Source: Halogeometricum rufum (GTDB lineage Archaea; Halobacteriota; Halobacteria; Halobacteriales; Haloferacaceae). Taken from it: 64,000 nt of DNA. The position numbers and the translations under genes were made by a program. Positions 25,298 to 34,381 of the stretch are shown piece by piece (the stretch's first letter is position 1; each line of letters opens with the position of its first letter). The stretch covers positions 1 through 64,000 of the forward strand of contig NZ_FOYT01000002.1 in assembly GCF_900112175.1 (NCBI RefSeq). Reading direction: 5' to 3'. The notes below the pieces were generated by a model that worked only from the letters and a program-made list of their open reading frames with translations, was not told where the DNA came from and made no database searches.

Positions 25298-26701
25298 TCA
25301 GTCGTCGTCGCCGCGGGCCGCCTCGAACGCCGCGATGGCCTCCTCGCGCCGGTCGGCGTGGTCGACGATAGGGGCCGGATAGTCGGGGGCGACCCGTTCG
25401 CGTTCGGTCGGCGAGAGGTTCGGCCAGTCGTGAATCGCGTCGGCGTCGGCGTCGCGGAGTTCGGGGACGTACTCTTTGATGTACGTCGCGTCGGGGTCGT
25501 AGCGCTCCCCCTGCGTCGTCGGGTTGAAGATGCGGAAGTACGGTTGCGCGTCCGTCCCGGTGGAGGCGGCCCACTGCCACCCGCCGTTGTCGTTGGCGGT
25601 GTCGTGGTCGGCGAGGTACTCGCGGAAGTGGGCGTACCCCTCGCGCCAGTCGAGGAGGAGGTCCTTCGTGAGGAAGGCGGCCACGATCATCCGCACGCGG
25701 TTGTGCATGTACGCCTCCGCGCGCAACTGCCGCATCCCGGCGTCGACGATGGGATAACCCGTGCGGCCCTCCTTCCACGCGGTCAACGCCTCGTCGTCGT
25801 CGCGCCACGCGATGTCGTTCTCGTACTCCTTGTAGTTCTCCGTCACCACCTCGGGATTGAAGAAGAGGACGTGCGCGTAGAACTCCCGCCACGCCAACTG
25901 CGACTGGAACTCCTCGACGGACTCGGCCTCGTCGCCGCCGTCGGCTTCCGCGGCGGCGTCTTCGGTCGCCGCGTACACCTCGCGGACGCCTATCGTCCCC
26001 CACTTGAGGTCCGTCGAGAGGCGGGAGGTGGCGTCGCGTTCGGGGTAGTCGCGGTCCTCGGCGTAGCGGAAGATGCCGTCCGCGCAGAACGCCCCCAGAC
26101 GCTCCCGCGCGGCCTCGGTCCCGGCCGCCTGCACCGCCGCCTCCGGTTCCGCGAACCCGAGGTCCTCGATGCTCGGCAGGGCCGCGCCCGACACGTCGGC
26201 CAACGAGTCCGCGTCCGGCGACGCGAACGGGTCCGCCTTCTCCCTGTCGCGCCACTTCTTCCAGAAGTAGGTGTAGACGGAGTAGGGGTCGCCCGCGTTC
26301 GTCGTTATCGACCCGGGTTCGTGGTGGATGGCGTCGTGAACCGCCTCGCGGGGCACGTCCGCGTCGTTCAGCGCCCGCCGCACGGCGGCGTCGCGAGTGC
26401 GGGCGAGGCCCGAGTAGTCCCTGTTCCAGACCACCCGGTCGGCGTCGTACTCGGCGGCCAGTCGGGGCAGTTCCTCGGCGGGGTCCCCGCGGACGACCAC
26501 GAGGTCCGAGTCGCGTTCGCGGTACGCCTCGCGCAACGCCGCGAGAGCGTCGAGCATGAACCGAACGCGGGGGGCACCGGCGTGCGCCAACACGTCGTCG
26601 TCGAAGACGAACACGGGGACCACCGCGCCCGACTCGGCCGCCGTCGCGAGGCCGCGGTTGTCCGCCACCCGCAGGTCGCGTCGGTGCCAGAATATCTGCA
26701 T
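25298..26701 (-). CDS. phr: Deoxyribodipyrimidine photolyase (class I CPD type)
   Basis: 467 residues, the usual length. FAD-dependent, light-driven repair of cyclobutane pyrimidine dimers. N-terminal antenna domain MQIFWHRRDLRVADNRGL; FAD-binding domain with SRLSTDLKWGTIGVREVY, EGRTGYPIVDAGMRQL, NRVRMIVAAFLTKDLLLDWR and GGWQWAASTGTDAQPYFRIFNP. The Trp-rich block near WQWAASTGTDAQP matches CPD photolyase rather than cryptochrome. High sun exposure of halophiles makes this a core gene. Confidence 0.94.
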   Translation of the reverse strand: MQIFWHRRDLRVADNRGLATAAESGAVVPVFVFDDDVLAHAGAPRVRFMLDALAALREAYRERDSDLVVVRGDPAEELPRLAAEYDADRVVWNRDYSGLARTRDAAVRRALNDADVPREAVHDAIHHEPGSITTNAGDPYSVYTYFWKKWRDREKADPFASPDADSLADVSGAALPSIEDLGFAEPEAAVQAAGTEAARERLGAFCADGIFRYAEDRDYPERDATSRLSTDLKWGTIGVREVYAATEDAAAEADGGDEAESVEEFQSQLAWREFYAHVLFFNPEVVTENYKEYENDIAWRDDDEALTAWKEGRTGYPIVDAGMRQLRAEAYMHNRVRMIVAAFLTKDLLLDWREGYAHFREYLADHDTANDNGGWQWAASTGTDAQPYFRIFNPTTQGERYDPDATYIKEYVPELRDADADAIHDWPNLSPTERERVAPDYPAPIVDHADRREEAIAAFEAARGDDD

Positions 26702-26944
26702 ACGGGGCGCAAGGACGAGACGACCCTCAAGCTATCGACGCGTCGTCCCCGACGTATCCGTTCGTCTGATTGTTTCGCGACTCTGTCCCGTTTGCGAGAG
26801 CTTTACGCGAGAGTATTCGGTGGTTAGCGGGCCGACGGCGTCGGCGTGCGAGAACTTAACGAACGATAGGGAGGGCGAAAAATCGGCCGACACGTCGGGA
26901 AACGGTAGTAAGTGCCGCATACCTAACCCCCGGGACCTACTGTA

Positions 26945-27841
26945 GTGTCGATAGTGACGAGAACGCTCGACCGCGTCGTCAAACGCGCAGTGACCGTCGG
27001 GTCGTCGGTCCGTTCGACAGCGCTCGCTATGCGACGCCGTCGCGACCCGCGCGTCGTCGTCCTCCTCGTCGCGGCGTTCGCCGTCCTCTCGGGCGTCGTC
27101 GTCGGCATGGCCGCCCGGTGGCCGACGGCCGGCGTCGTCGTCTCGTTCGTTCTCGTGAGTACGGCCGGCGTGGTCGTCGCCGACAGTCCGCGAGTGCGGC
27201 GACGGGTTCGGCGGTCCTGCCGGCGCGCCGTCGAGGCGGTTCGGCGGCGACTGCGGCGGGACGAGTCGCCGCGCCGCGACACGGCGGACGTCGAGTCCGT
27301 CGAGAGACACCTGCGGCGCGCGGGCGTCCTCGTCGACGAGGGGGAGAACCGGGTTCCGAGCGTCGAACCGTCGTTCGAACGCGCGTGGCGGCGCCGCATC
27401 CTCTCCGTCGGCGACAGGAGCGAGGACGAGGCGGTCCTCGCGGACCTACTGTCGGCCCCCAGTCGAGCGGTCGAACTCGGGTGGGTGGCCGAGGAGGGGG
27501 CCCTCGTCGCGACGGTCCGCGGGACGCGCGCCGGGCGGTGGCCCTCGCGCGCCGCGTTCGTCGCCGACGTGACCGCCGCCGAGGAGTTCCGCGAGAAGTA
27601 CCCCGAGTGGTGGGCGCTCTCGCCGCCGATGCGGACGCGCGCCCTCGCGGCGCTCAGACTGTGTCTGGACTGGTGTCCGACCTGCGACGGCGCGGTTCGA
27701 ATCACCCACGTCGACGGCCACACGCCCGACGCCGACTCGGTGCTCGCGGCCACCTGCGAGGGGTGCGCCGCCCACCTGTTCGAGGCCGAACTGGAACCGG
27801 TCCACTTCGACCGGCCCCGACCGCGGGACGCCGAGGTCTGA
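26945..27841 (+). CDS. Membrane protein with cytoplasmic zinc-ribbon-like C-terminus
   Basis: 298 residues, GTG start. Two membrane segments at about 37-56 and 60-79, flanked by many Arg (RRRRDPR before, RVRRRVRRSCRRAVEAVRRRLRR after), so the loops and tail are cytoplasmic. The C-terminal part has CPTC and CEGC pairs ~35 residues apart, likely a zinc ribbon. The middle (EKYPEWWALSPPMRTRALAALRLCLDW) is helical. The family is not recognised; homologues seem confined to haloarchaea. Confidence 0.75.
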   Translation: MSIVTRTLDRVVKRAVTVGSSVRSTALAMRRRRDPRVVVLLVAAFAVLSGVVVGMAARWPTAGVVVSFVLVSTAGVVVADSPRVRRRVRRSCRRAVEAVRRRLRRDESPRRDTADVESVERHLRRAGVLVDEGENRVPSVEPSFERAWRRRILSVGDRSEDEAVLADLLSAPSRAVELGWVAEEGALVATVRGTRAGRWPSRAAFVADVTAAEEFREKYPEWWALSPPMRTRALAALRLCLDWCPTCDGAVRITHVDGHTPDADSVLAATCEGCAAHLFEAELEPVHFDRPRPRDAEV

Positions 27842-27873
27842 CCGCGCGGCCGCGACGGCGGGACTCGCTCGGG

Positions 27874-28548
27874 TCACAGCGGTTCTATCGCGTCGCGTCG
27901 CCCGTCGAGCACCGCGAACCGGTCGCCGCGCCGTCGCTCCAGCCAGTAGAGCAGTCGTTCGGCCCACCGGAGTTTCTTCGCCTTCTCCGCGCCCACCGTC
28001 GGGTCGTCGAACTCCCAGCCGACGAACCGGAGGGAGGCCGCGCCGAACGCGTCGGCGAGGAACGCCGCCCGGTCGCCGTCGGTGAATCCGCCGTGGTTGA
28101 CGACGCCGTCGACCGGTTCCGCCTGCGTCGTCGCGAGGACGTGGTCGGCGTCGAACCGCGGGAACCACTCGCGTATCGCCGGCACGTTGTCGCCGTGGGC
28201 GTGCGCGGCGACCGGTCTGCCCGCCCGCGTCCGCCGGAGCGCCGTCTCCGGATTCTTGTCCAGGTCGGTCACCATCAGGTCCACCTCGTACCCCGCCTCG
28301 CGGACCACGTCCGCCGCCGTCGACGCCGCGAACACGAGGCCCGCGTCGGCGACGGCGTCCACCTCGTCAGAGAGCGACGGGGCCGCGCCGACGACGGCGA
28401 CGGTACGACCCGTACAGTCGAGTCTGTCGGCGTCGAACGGGCGGGCGTACGCGGCCATCACGTCGCGGGCGCGTTCGTCGCCCTCGCGTGGGTAGCCGAA
28501 GTCGTCCAGAATCAGTTCGTAGACGGGGTCCCAGTCGAGAAACTCCAT
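27874..28548 (-). CDS. mptE: 6-hydroxymethyl-7,8-dihydropterin pyrophosphokinase (MptE type)
   Basis: 224 residues from MEFLDWDPVYELILDDFGYPREGDERARDVM. The archaeal enzyme transfers pyrophosphate from ATP to 6-hydroxymethyldihydropterin, replacing bacterial FolK. DUF115-type motifs: VAVVGAAPSLSDEVDAV (nucleotide-binding Gly-rich), VDLMVTDLDKNPETALRRT, AHAHGDN, and NHGGFTDGDRAAFLADAFGA. Same strand as folP upstream (141-nt gap): the two enzymes catalyse consecutive steps of folate/pterin synthesis. The longer frame to 28596 is not used. Confidence 0.9.
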   Translation of the reverse strand: MEFLDWDPVYELILDDFGYPREGDERARDVMAAYARPFDADRLDCTGRTVAVVGAAPSLSDEVDAVADAGLVFAASTAADVVREAGYEVDLMVTDLDKNPETALRRTRAGRPVAAHAHGDNVPAIREWFPRFDADHVLATTQAEPVDGVVNHGGFTDGDRAAFLADAFGAASLRFVGWEFDDPTVGAEKAKKLRWAERLLYWLERRRGDRFAVLDGRRDAIEPL

Positions 28549-28689
28549 AGCTACGGCTCCTCGACTGTAGTACGGTGTGGACCGGAATGGCACCAAGTAC
28601 CCCTACCCGCGTGCCCTTCCGGCTTCCAGTCGGCCGATTCACGGTCGTCCGGCATAAGTTTTCTCTTACTCTGACGTGTTTCAGTTTAC

Positions 28690-29856
28690 TCACAGGACGC
28701 CGTCTTCGACCGCTTCGAGGGCCGAGTCGAGCGAACTCGACGCACCCGTCGCGAACGACGCCGTCTCCGTCAGGGCGCGCGGCGTCCCGACGAGGAGGAC
28801 CCGGTGTCCGTCGGCGTCGCCCTCGGTCGCACCGCGGGCCACCGTCGCACCCGCGTCGCCCGCCGCGGCGGCCAGCGTCCGCACGTCGTCGTCGGAGAGT
28901 CCCGCGAGTTCGAAGACGCGCACGACGGCCTCCGAGGCGACCGACTCGGGCGTCTCGACGCCGAGTCTGTCGAGGTGCCGTTCCGCCTCGCGGGGCGTCG
29001 TCACGTCGAGTTCCTCGACGCTCACGTCGCCCGTCGCCCGCGTCCGTCGGCGGGCGAACTCCTTGCCGACGAGGGCGGCGTCGCGCGTCTCGGCCACGTC
29101 GTGCGTCCGGACGACGTGCGCGCCGCGTTCGACGGCCATCGACGTGGCGGCGAGGGAGACGGGGAGGGCCGCCGCCGTATCCCGGCCGGCCACCTCCCGC
29201 AGGAAGTTCTTCCGGTTGATGGAGACGAGGATGGGGTAACCGTACCCGCGGAACTCCCGGAGGCGACGGAACGTCTCCCGGTCGTGGGCGAGGGTCTTCG
29301 TCTCCGACCACCCGCCGAACGCCGGGTCGACGATGGTCTTGTCGGTGAAGCCGTTCAGTTCGAGGGCGTCGTAGATGTCGTCCACTTCCTCGACGGCGCC
29401 CGGCCGTTCGAGGTCCGGGGGCGACGCCATCTTCGCGACGGCGGCGTCGTGGTCCGCACAGACCGTCGGCATCTCTGGGTCGGCGAACCCGCAGATGTCG
29501 TTGACCATGTCGAACCCGCGGGAGAGCGCCTCGTCGGCGACTTCGTGGTAGCGCGTCTCGATGGAGAAGACGGCGTCGCCGGCGACGCTCTCCAGCACCT
29601 CGACGGCGGTGTCGAGACGGTCCAGTTCCTGGTCCGCCGAGAGCACCTCGAACTTCTTGTTCGCGGACTCCAGCCCCACGTCCACGATGTCGGCCCCCTC
29701 GTCGACGAGTTCCGTCTCGACGTACTCGGCGGCCTCACCCGGGTCGTCGAACACGCTCGGGTCGTACGGCGACTCCTTCGAGACGTTCAGCACGCCCATG
29801 ATTCGCGGCGGGTGGTCGTCGCCGATTTCGAGTCCGGCAGCGTCGACGGTTCGCAT
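28690..29856 (-). CDS. folP: Dihydropteroate synthase with a C-terminal extension
   Basis: 388 residues; the bacterial enzyme is ~280. Condenses the pyrophosphorylated pterin with p-aminobenzoate. DHPS motifs: IMGVLNVSKESPYD near 19, ADIVDVGLESANKKFE, FDMVNDICGFADPEM and FLREVAGRDTA. Residues ~275-388 are an extra domain rich in EELDV and DDDVRTLAAAAGDAGATVARG, typical of haloarchaeal FolP and of unknown role. The ATG at 29856 follows a TATA box by 27 nt. The frame up to 29925 is not used. Confidence 0.9.
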   Translation of the reverse strand: MRTVDAAGLEIGDDHPPRIMGVLNVSKESPYDPSVFDDPGEAAEYVETELVDEGADIVDVGLESANKKFEVLSADQELDRLDTAVEVLESVAGDAVFSIETRYHEVADEALSRGFDMVNDICGFADPEMPTVCADHDAAVAKMASPPDLERPGAVEEVDDIYDALELNGFTDKTIVDPAFGGWSETKTLAHDRETFRRLREFRGYGYPILVSINRKNFLREVAGRDTAAALPVSLAATSMAVERGAHVVRTHDVAETRDAALVGKEFARRRTRATGDVSVEELDVTTPREAERHLDRLGVETPESVASEAVVRVFELAGLSDDDVRTLAAAAGDAGATVARGATEGDADGHRVLLVGTPRALTETASFATGASSSLDSALEAVEDGVL

Positions 29857-29878
29857 GCGCGGAGGGTAGGATTGTGTC

Positions 29879-29886
29879 GGTATATG
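29879..29886 (-). promoter_or_regulatory. TATA box of folP
   Basis: GCATATACC on the minus strand, centred 27 nt before the folP ATG, which predicts a leaderless transcript and supports start 29856 over the longer frame. Confidence 0.6.
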
Positions 29887-30069
29887 CAGTCCGGTCTCGG
29901 CGGGCGTCGCCGGGGACGCGGCCACGCGACTCCCGCTTCTCGAACTGTAATCTGAAGACGAATGTACCGCTCCGGAGACCTATTAGCACAGCTTATGGAC
30001 CGCTTCGAGTGACGTACGACCGAGTGCCGGCCGTCGTAGTGTGAGGCGACCGGTTGCCGACCACCACCC

Positions 30070-30630
30070 ATGACCGACGCGCCCCAGACCGTCTTGACCG
30101 TCGACGACGAACCGTCGCTGACCGAACTGTACGCCGCGTGGTTAGCCGACGCGTACGAGGTGCGGCAGGCGAACGACGCCGCGGCGGCACTCGACGCCGT
30201 CGCGTCGGACTTCGACCCCGACGTCGTCCTCCTCGACCGACAGATGCCGGAGACTACCGGCGACGAACTGCTCGATACTCTCCGCACCGAGGGCGTCGAC
30301 TGCCCGGTGGTGATGGTGACGGCGGTGGACCCCGAGTTCGACGTCGTCTCGATGCCGTTCGACGACTACCTCGTGAAACCGGTCGGCCGCGACGAGGTGA
30401 CGCGGACCGTCGAGGCGTCGCTGACGCGCGAGACGTACGACGAACAGGTGCGCGACTACTTCGCGCTCGCTCGAAAGCGGGCCGTACTGGAGGCGTCGAC
30501 GGCCGTCACGGAGGTACACGACCACCCCGCGTATCGGGAGTTACGGCGCGAACTCGACCGGGTCTCGCGGACCGCCGACCGGACCCGCGACGACCTGCTA
30601 CGCCGGGAGCGACCGTTCGAGCATGACTGA
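30070..30630 (+). CDS. HalX-type response regulator
   Basis: 186 residues. Receiver domain 1-~115: TVDDEPSL (acidic pocket), phosphoacceptor Asp in DVVLLDRQMPETTGDELL, Thr in MVTAVDP, Lys in DDYLVKPV. Residues ~120-186 are the HalX helical region (ARKRAVLEASTAV, HPAYRELRRELDRVSRTAD), common in haloarchaeal regulators and lacking a classic HTH. Its stop overlaps the kinase start (ATGACTGA, 8 nt), so regulator and kinase are made together and are very likely cognate. Confidence 0.93.
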   Translation: MTDAPQTVLTVDDEPSLTELYAAWLADAYEVRQANDAAAALDAVASDFDPDVVLLDRQMPETTGDELLDTLRTEGVDCPVVMVTAVDPEFDVVSMPFDDYLVKPVGRDEVTRTVEASLTRETYDEQVRDYFALARKRAVLEASTAVTEVHDHPAYRELRRELDRVSRTADRTRDDLLRRERPFEHD

Positions 30631-32710
30631 CGACGGCCGGTCCGCGTTCCACCGCCTCCTCCCGCGCCGGATACGGCGCAGTTACGCCGCGACGTTCGCC
30701 TTCGTCCTCGTCGGCGTCACGTTCTGTATCGTGCTCGTCGGCGGGGTGACGTACGTCCACGCCGGCGACGTCCTCGAACGGGACACCCAGCAGCAGGTGG
30801 TGACGAACGCGGAGATACAGGCGAACCAACTCGACGAGTGGGTGCGGCGGATGCGCGTGACGCTTCGCTCGACGGCGGAGTCGGCCGCGTTCCAGTCGGG
30901 CGACCGGGGGGAGATAGCCGTCTACCTCTGGGAAGTCGTCGAACGCGACGACGACGTGGCCGCCGCCTACTACGTGGACACGACGAACCACACGGTGCTG
31001 TCGAACGCCGGGTCGGCCGAGGTGTCGAGCGCCGTCTCGGTCACGACGGGCCGCGGCCGCGAGGCGTTCGTCGCCGCCGCCCGCGAGTCCTCGGGCGCGT
31101 CGGACGTGGTCGTCTCCGACCCGTTCCGCCCGACGCCCGACGGAGCGCCCGTCGTCCTGTTCGCGACGGCCGTCCCCAACACCGACGGCTCCCGGGCCGT
31201 CGTCGCCGTCGTGGACCTCGTGGAGGCGTCCGACCGGCACCTGCACCACACCGACGACGGCACGTTCGTCGTCCGCAACGACGCGGGCACCGTGGTCATG
31301 TCGCAGGACGAGTCGCGGATTCTCACCGCGGACGAACTGGCGACGGAGACGCTCACCGGCGCTCGCGGCCACGCGGCCACGACGCTCGACGGGCGGCCGA
31401 CGGAGGTGGGGTACGCCGCACTCGACGCCCGCCCGTGGACCGTCACGTCGCGCGTCCCGGCGGCGACGGCGTACGCGCTTCGCGGCGACATCCTCGCCGG
31501 TCTCGGCAGCATCCTCGCGGCCGTCCTCGTCGGTGCCGGCCTCATCGCCGTCACCCTCGGGCGCGACACGACACGCTCGGTCCGGACGCTCGCCGAACGC
31601 GCGCGGCGACTCACGGCGGGCGAGTTGGACGACCCGGTACGGACGGACCGCGAAGACGAGTTCGGCCACCTGTTCTCCGCGTTCGAGGCGATGCGGCAGT
31701 CGCTCAGGGCGCGCATCCGCGAGGCGGAAACCGCGCGTGAGGCCGCCGAAGACGCGCGGCGCGAAGCCCTCGAAGCGAAGGCGGAGTCCGAGGCGTTCAG
31801 CCGGCACCTCGAACGCACGGCCGCCGCGTACGGCGACGTGATGGCGTCGTGCGCGTCGGGTGACCTCGCGTCCCGCCTCGACCCCGACGACCGGAGCGAG
31901 GCGATGCGCACGGTCGCCGTCTCGTTCAACGCGATGATGGACGACGTGCAGGAACGCAACGAGCAACTGGCGACCATCTCGCACGTCCTCAGCCACGACC
32001 TGCGGAACCCGCTGAACGTCGCCACCGGCCGCGCGAACCTCCTCGCGGAGGACGTCGACTCGCCACACGTCGGACCGCTCTGCGACGCACTCGACCGCAT
32101 CGACACCATCATCGACGACGCCGTGGTCCTCGCTCTGCACTCGAACGTCGAGGAGACGATACCCGTCGACCTCCGCGCGCGGGCCACGTCGGCGTGGGCG
32201 CTCGTCGAGACGGAGGCGGCGACGCTCACGGTGACCGAGACGACCACGTTCGACGCCGACCGCGACCTCCTGAGCCACGTGTTCGAGAACCTGTTTCGGA
32301 ACTCGGTCGAGCACGGCGCTCGACGTGCCTCCGGTCGCTCCGCTCCCGGAGACAGCGTGGAGCACGGCGCCAGGAGCGACCGGACGGCGTCCGGCGACGA
32401 CCCACCACCGGACGCCGGCGTCCACGTCCGCGTCGGACCGCTGGCAGACGCCCGCGGCTTCTACGTCGAGGACGACGGCGACGGCATCCCGCCGGCGGAC
32501 AGAGACGCCGTCCTCGCGGCCGGGTACACGACGAACCGCGAGAACGGGGGGACCGGGTTCGGCCTCAGCATCGTCAAGACCGTCGCCGACGCCCACGACT
32601 GGACCGTGACCGTCACCGAGAGCGAGACGGGCGGCGCGCGCTTCGAGGTGGGCGTCGAACCGCAGTCGGAGCGCGAGTGTGCCACGGCCGACGCGCCGAC
32701 GGAGGTCTGA
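30623..32710 (+). CDS. Membrane sensor histidine kinase with MCP-like sensor domain
   Basis: 695 residues. Membrane segment ~22-45, extracellular double-Cache-like region ~46-288, second membrane segment ~292-315, HAMP, a coiled coil (~360-405), HisKA with phosphoacceptor His in SHVLSHDLRNPLNVA, and HATPase with N box HVFENLFRNSVEHG and G box GGTGFGLSIVK. Its sensor half resembles those of the transducers at 49350 and 53574. A ~40-residue low-complexity insert with a duplicated SVEHG follows the N box. Operon partners: the HalX regulator (overlap) and the PstS-like lipoprotein (1-nt gap). Confidence 0.92.
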   Translation: MTDDGRSAFHRLLPRRIRRSYAATFAFVLVGVTFCIVLVGGVTYVHAGDVLERDTQQQVVTNAEIQANQLDEWVRRMRVTLRSTAESAAFQSGDRGEIAVYLWEVVERDDDVAAAYYVDTTNHTVLSNAGSAEVSSAVSVTTGRGREAFVAAARESSGASDVVVSDPFRPTPDGAPVVLFATAVPNTDGSRAVVAVVDLVEASDRHLHHTDDGTFVVRNDAGTVVMSQDESRILTADELATETLTGARGHAATTLDGRPTEVGYAALDARPWTVTSRVPAATAYALRGDILAGLGSILAAVLVGAGLIAVTLGRDTTRSVRTLAERARRLTAGELDDPVRTDREDEFGHLFSAFEAMRQSLRARIREAETAREAAEDARREALEAKAESEAFSRHLERTAAAYGDVMASCASGDLASRLDPDDRSEAMRTVAVSFNAMMDDVQERNEQLATISHVLSHDLRNPLNVATGRANLLAEDVDSPHVGPLCDALDRIDTIIDDAVVLALHSNVEETIPVDLRARATSAWALVETEAATLTVTETTTFDADRDLLSHVFENLFRNSVEHGARRASGRSAPGDSVEHGARSDRTASGDDPPPDAGVHVRVGPLADARGFYVEDDGDGIPPADRDAVLAAGYTTNRENGGTGFGLSIVKTVADAHDWTVTVTESETGGARFEVGVEPQSERECATADAPTEV
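32280..32368. repeat. Hairpin-rich 89-nt segment shared with the kinase at 38315 (copy 1)
   Basis: This segment differs at one base (32327) from 39438-39526. It contains two inverted repeats: GTCGAGC/GCTCGAC at 32306-32324 and CTCCGG/CCGGAG at 32329-32351. It is in frame and encodes the N box plus the start of the SVEHG-containing insert. Confidence 0.85.
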
Positions 32711-32711
32711 C

Positions 32712-33710
32712 GTGCGGGGCAGTTCTTCGCGACCGGCCGCGTCGCGTCGGGCGGTGCTGCGGTCGCTCGGGGTCTGTACCGCCGCCGTCGGCGGGTGCCT
32801 CGGCTCCCCGAGGGGGAAGCAGACGGGGACGACGGACGCGGTGTCGTCGTCTCGACTCTCCGGGACCGTTCGCATCGCCGGGAGCAGCACCGTCTACCCG
32901 CTGACGCTCGAACTCGGCAACCGGTTCACCGAGGCGCATCCGGGCGTCGACGTGTCGCTCTCCTCGACGGGCACGGGCGACGGCTTCGCGAACTTCTTCT
33001 GTGCCGGGCGGACCGACCTCAACGACGCGAGTCGGGCGATTCGCGACGACGAACGGGCGGCCTGCGCCGCGGCGGGCGTCGAACCGCTCCGGTTCCAGGT
33101 CGCGACGGACGCCCTGACCGTCGTCGTGAACGAGGGCGCCGACTGGGTGTCCTGCGTGACGCTGTCGGAACTGGCGAGCGTGTGGCGCGAGGGCGGCGCG
33201 GACCGGTGGCGGGACGTGCGCCCCGCGTGGCCCGACGAACCCATCGAACTCCACGGCCCGACGTCGGCGTCGGGGACGCTCGACTACTTCTCGGAGGCGG
33301 TGCTCGGCGACCGCTCGCACCGGACCGACTACGCCGGCACCGAACAGGACGAGACCGTCGTCGAGGCGGTCCGTCGGTCGCGCTACGCGATGGGTTACTT
33401 CGGCTTCGCCTACTACGTCCGCAACCGCGACGCCGTGCGCGCACTCGCCACCGCGGCGGGCGGCGGCGCGTGCGTCCGGCCGTCGTTCGAGTCCGCGCGG
33501 ACCGGGCGGTACGTCCCCCTCTCCCGTCCGCTGTACGTCTACGTCGACCGGGCGGCGCTCTCTCGGCGCGTCGTTCGCGAGTTCGTCGCCTACTACCTCG
33601 ACCACGTCACCGGCGACGTCGTCCGCGACGTGGGGTACGTCCCCCTCTCCGAACGGACGGCCCGGCGGAACCGCGAGCGCCTGCGAAGCGCCGTCTCCGA
33701 AGTCGTCTGA
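32712..33710 (+). CDS. PstS-like phosphate-binding lipoprotein
   Basis: 332 residues, GTG start 1 nt after the kinase stop. N-terminus SRRAVLRSLG (Tat) and lipobox GGCLG (lipidated Cys29). The PBP signature IAGSSTVYPLTLELGNRF and TGTGDGFANFFCAGRTDLNDASR match PstS-type phosphate-binding proteins, with SGTLDYFSEAVLG and a late RPLYVYVDR block. No pstCAB genes lie beside it, unlike a transport operon, so a signalling role with the kinase is plausible: bound ligand could be reported to the extracellular Cache-like domain. Phosphate as ligand is inferred from family only. Confidence 0.85.
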   Translation: MRGSSSRPAASRRAVLRSLGVCTAAVGGCLGSPRGKQTGTTDAVSSSRLSGTVRIAGSSTVYPLTLELGNRFTEAHPGVDVSLSSTGTGDGFANFFCAGRTDLNDASRAIRDDERAACAAAGVEPLRFQVATDALTVVVNEGADWVSCVTLSELASVWREGGADRWRDVRPAWPDEPIELHGPTSASGTLDYFSEAVLGDRSHRTDYAGTEQDETVVEAVRRSRYAMGYFGFAYYVRNRDAVRALATAAGGGACVRPSFESARTGRYVPLSRPLYVYVDRAALSRRVVREFVAYYLDHVTGDVVRDVGYVPLSERTARRNRERLRSAVSEVV

Positions 33711-33737
33711 CCGCCGGGGCGCCCGGCGAGTCACGCT

Positions 33738-33747
33738 CTTTTTATCC
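33738..33747 (+). promoter_or_regulatory. TATA box of the gene at 33770
   Basis: CTTTTTATCC, centred ~27 nt before the ATG at 33770, predicts a leaderless transcript. The same T-run may also end transcription of the upstream PstS-like gene. Confidence 0.6.
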
Positions 33748-33769
33748 GCAGACGCGTTAGCTTCCGCTC

Positions 33770-34381
33770 ATGGCGAAGGTCAGTATCGGGCTCCGTGGGT
33801 GGCGCTTCGACGAGGACGAGGTGTTCACCGACGAGGGGGAGTTCCGCCCCCTCGACGAGGTTCCGGACGACACGCGACGACGACTCATCCGACTCACCTA
33901 CCTGCAGGGCAAGCCGTGCGACGCCTGCTACCTGATTCACGGCGAGGCGGAGAAGAAGCGCTGCAACCCGGCCGAGTTCGTCTACGGCGAACCGATGGAG
34001 GAGGTGCTCCTCTGCGCCGACCACGAGGCCGACTTCCTCTACTGGTACCGCGAGGCCGGCGGCTCCGACCACCGGGGCGAGGAGACGTTCCGCGACGAGT
34101 TCCACGAGTGGTTCGCCGCGGGCGAACGCGCCCCCGAGGGGTACGGCGGACTCGACCACGTCGACACGGGGACGGACGAACTGCCGACGCCGCCGGACCC
34201 CGCGGAACTGAACCGTCGGCTGAACGAGAACTACGAGGGCAAGCGCAAGCGCATCGACCTCCGCACCGGAGAGATACGGTACGAGGAGTGGGACGAACGG
34301 CGCGGCGACGACGAGGACGACGAGGACGCCGTCGACGACGTGGGTGACCTCGACCTCGGGCAGGACTACCCGACGAAGTGA
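33770..34381 (+). CDS. Conserved haloarchaeal protein with putative zinc site
   Basis: 203 residues. The N-terminal half contains CDACYLIHGEAEKKRCNPAEF and LLCADHEADF, a C-x2-C...C...C-x2-H set suitable for zinc. The middle is rich in Trp/Tyr (WYREAGG, FHEWFAAGERAP), and the end is acidic with a KRKRIDLRTGEIRYEEW segment. Start from the TATA box. The stop overlaps the ATG of the next gene by one nt (TGATG), so it is co-translated with the RNA methyltransferase. Unknown family; a role linked to RNA modification is suggested only by this coupling. Confidence 0.75.
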   Translation: MAKVSIGLRGWRFDEDEVFTDEGEFRPLDEVPDDTRRRLIRLTYLQGKPCDACYLIHGEAEKKRCNPAEFVYGEPMEEVLLCADHEADFLYWYREAGGSDHRGEETFRDEFHEWFAAGERAPEGYGGLDHVDTGTDELPTPPDPAELNRRLNENYEGKRKRIDLRTGEIRYEEWDERRGDDEDDEDAVDDVGDLDLGQDYPTK

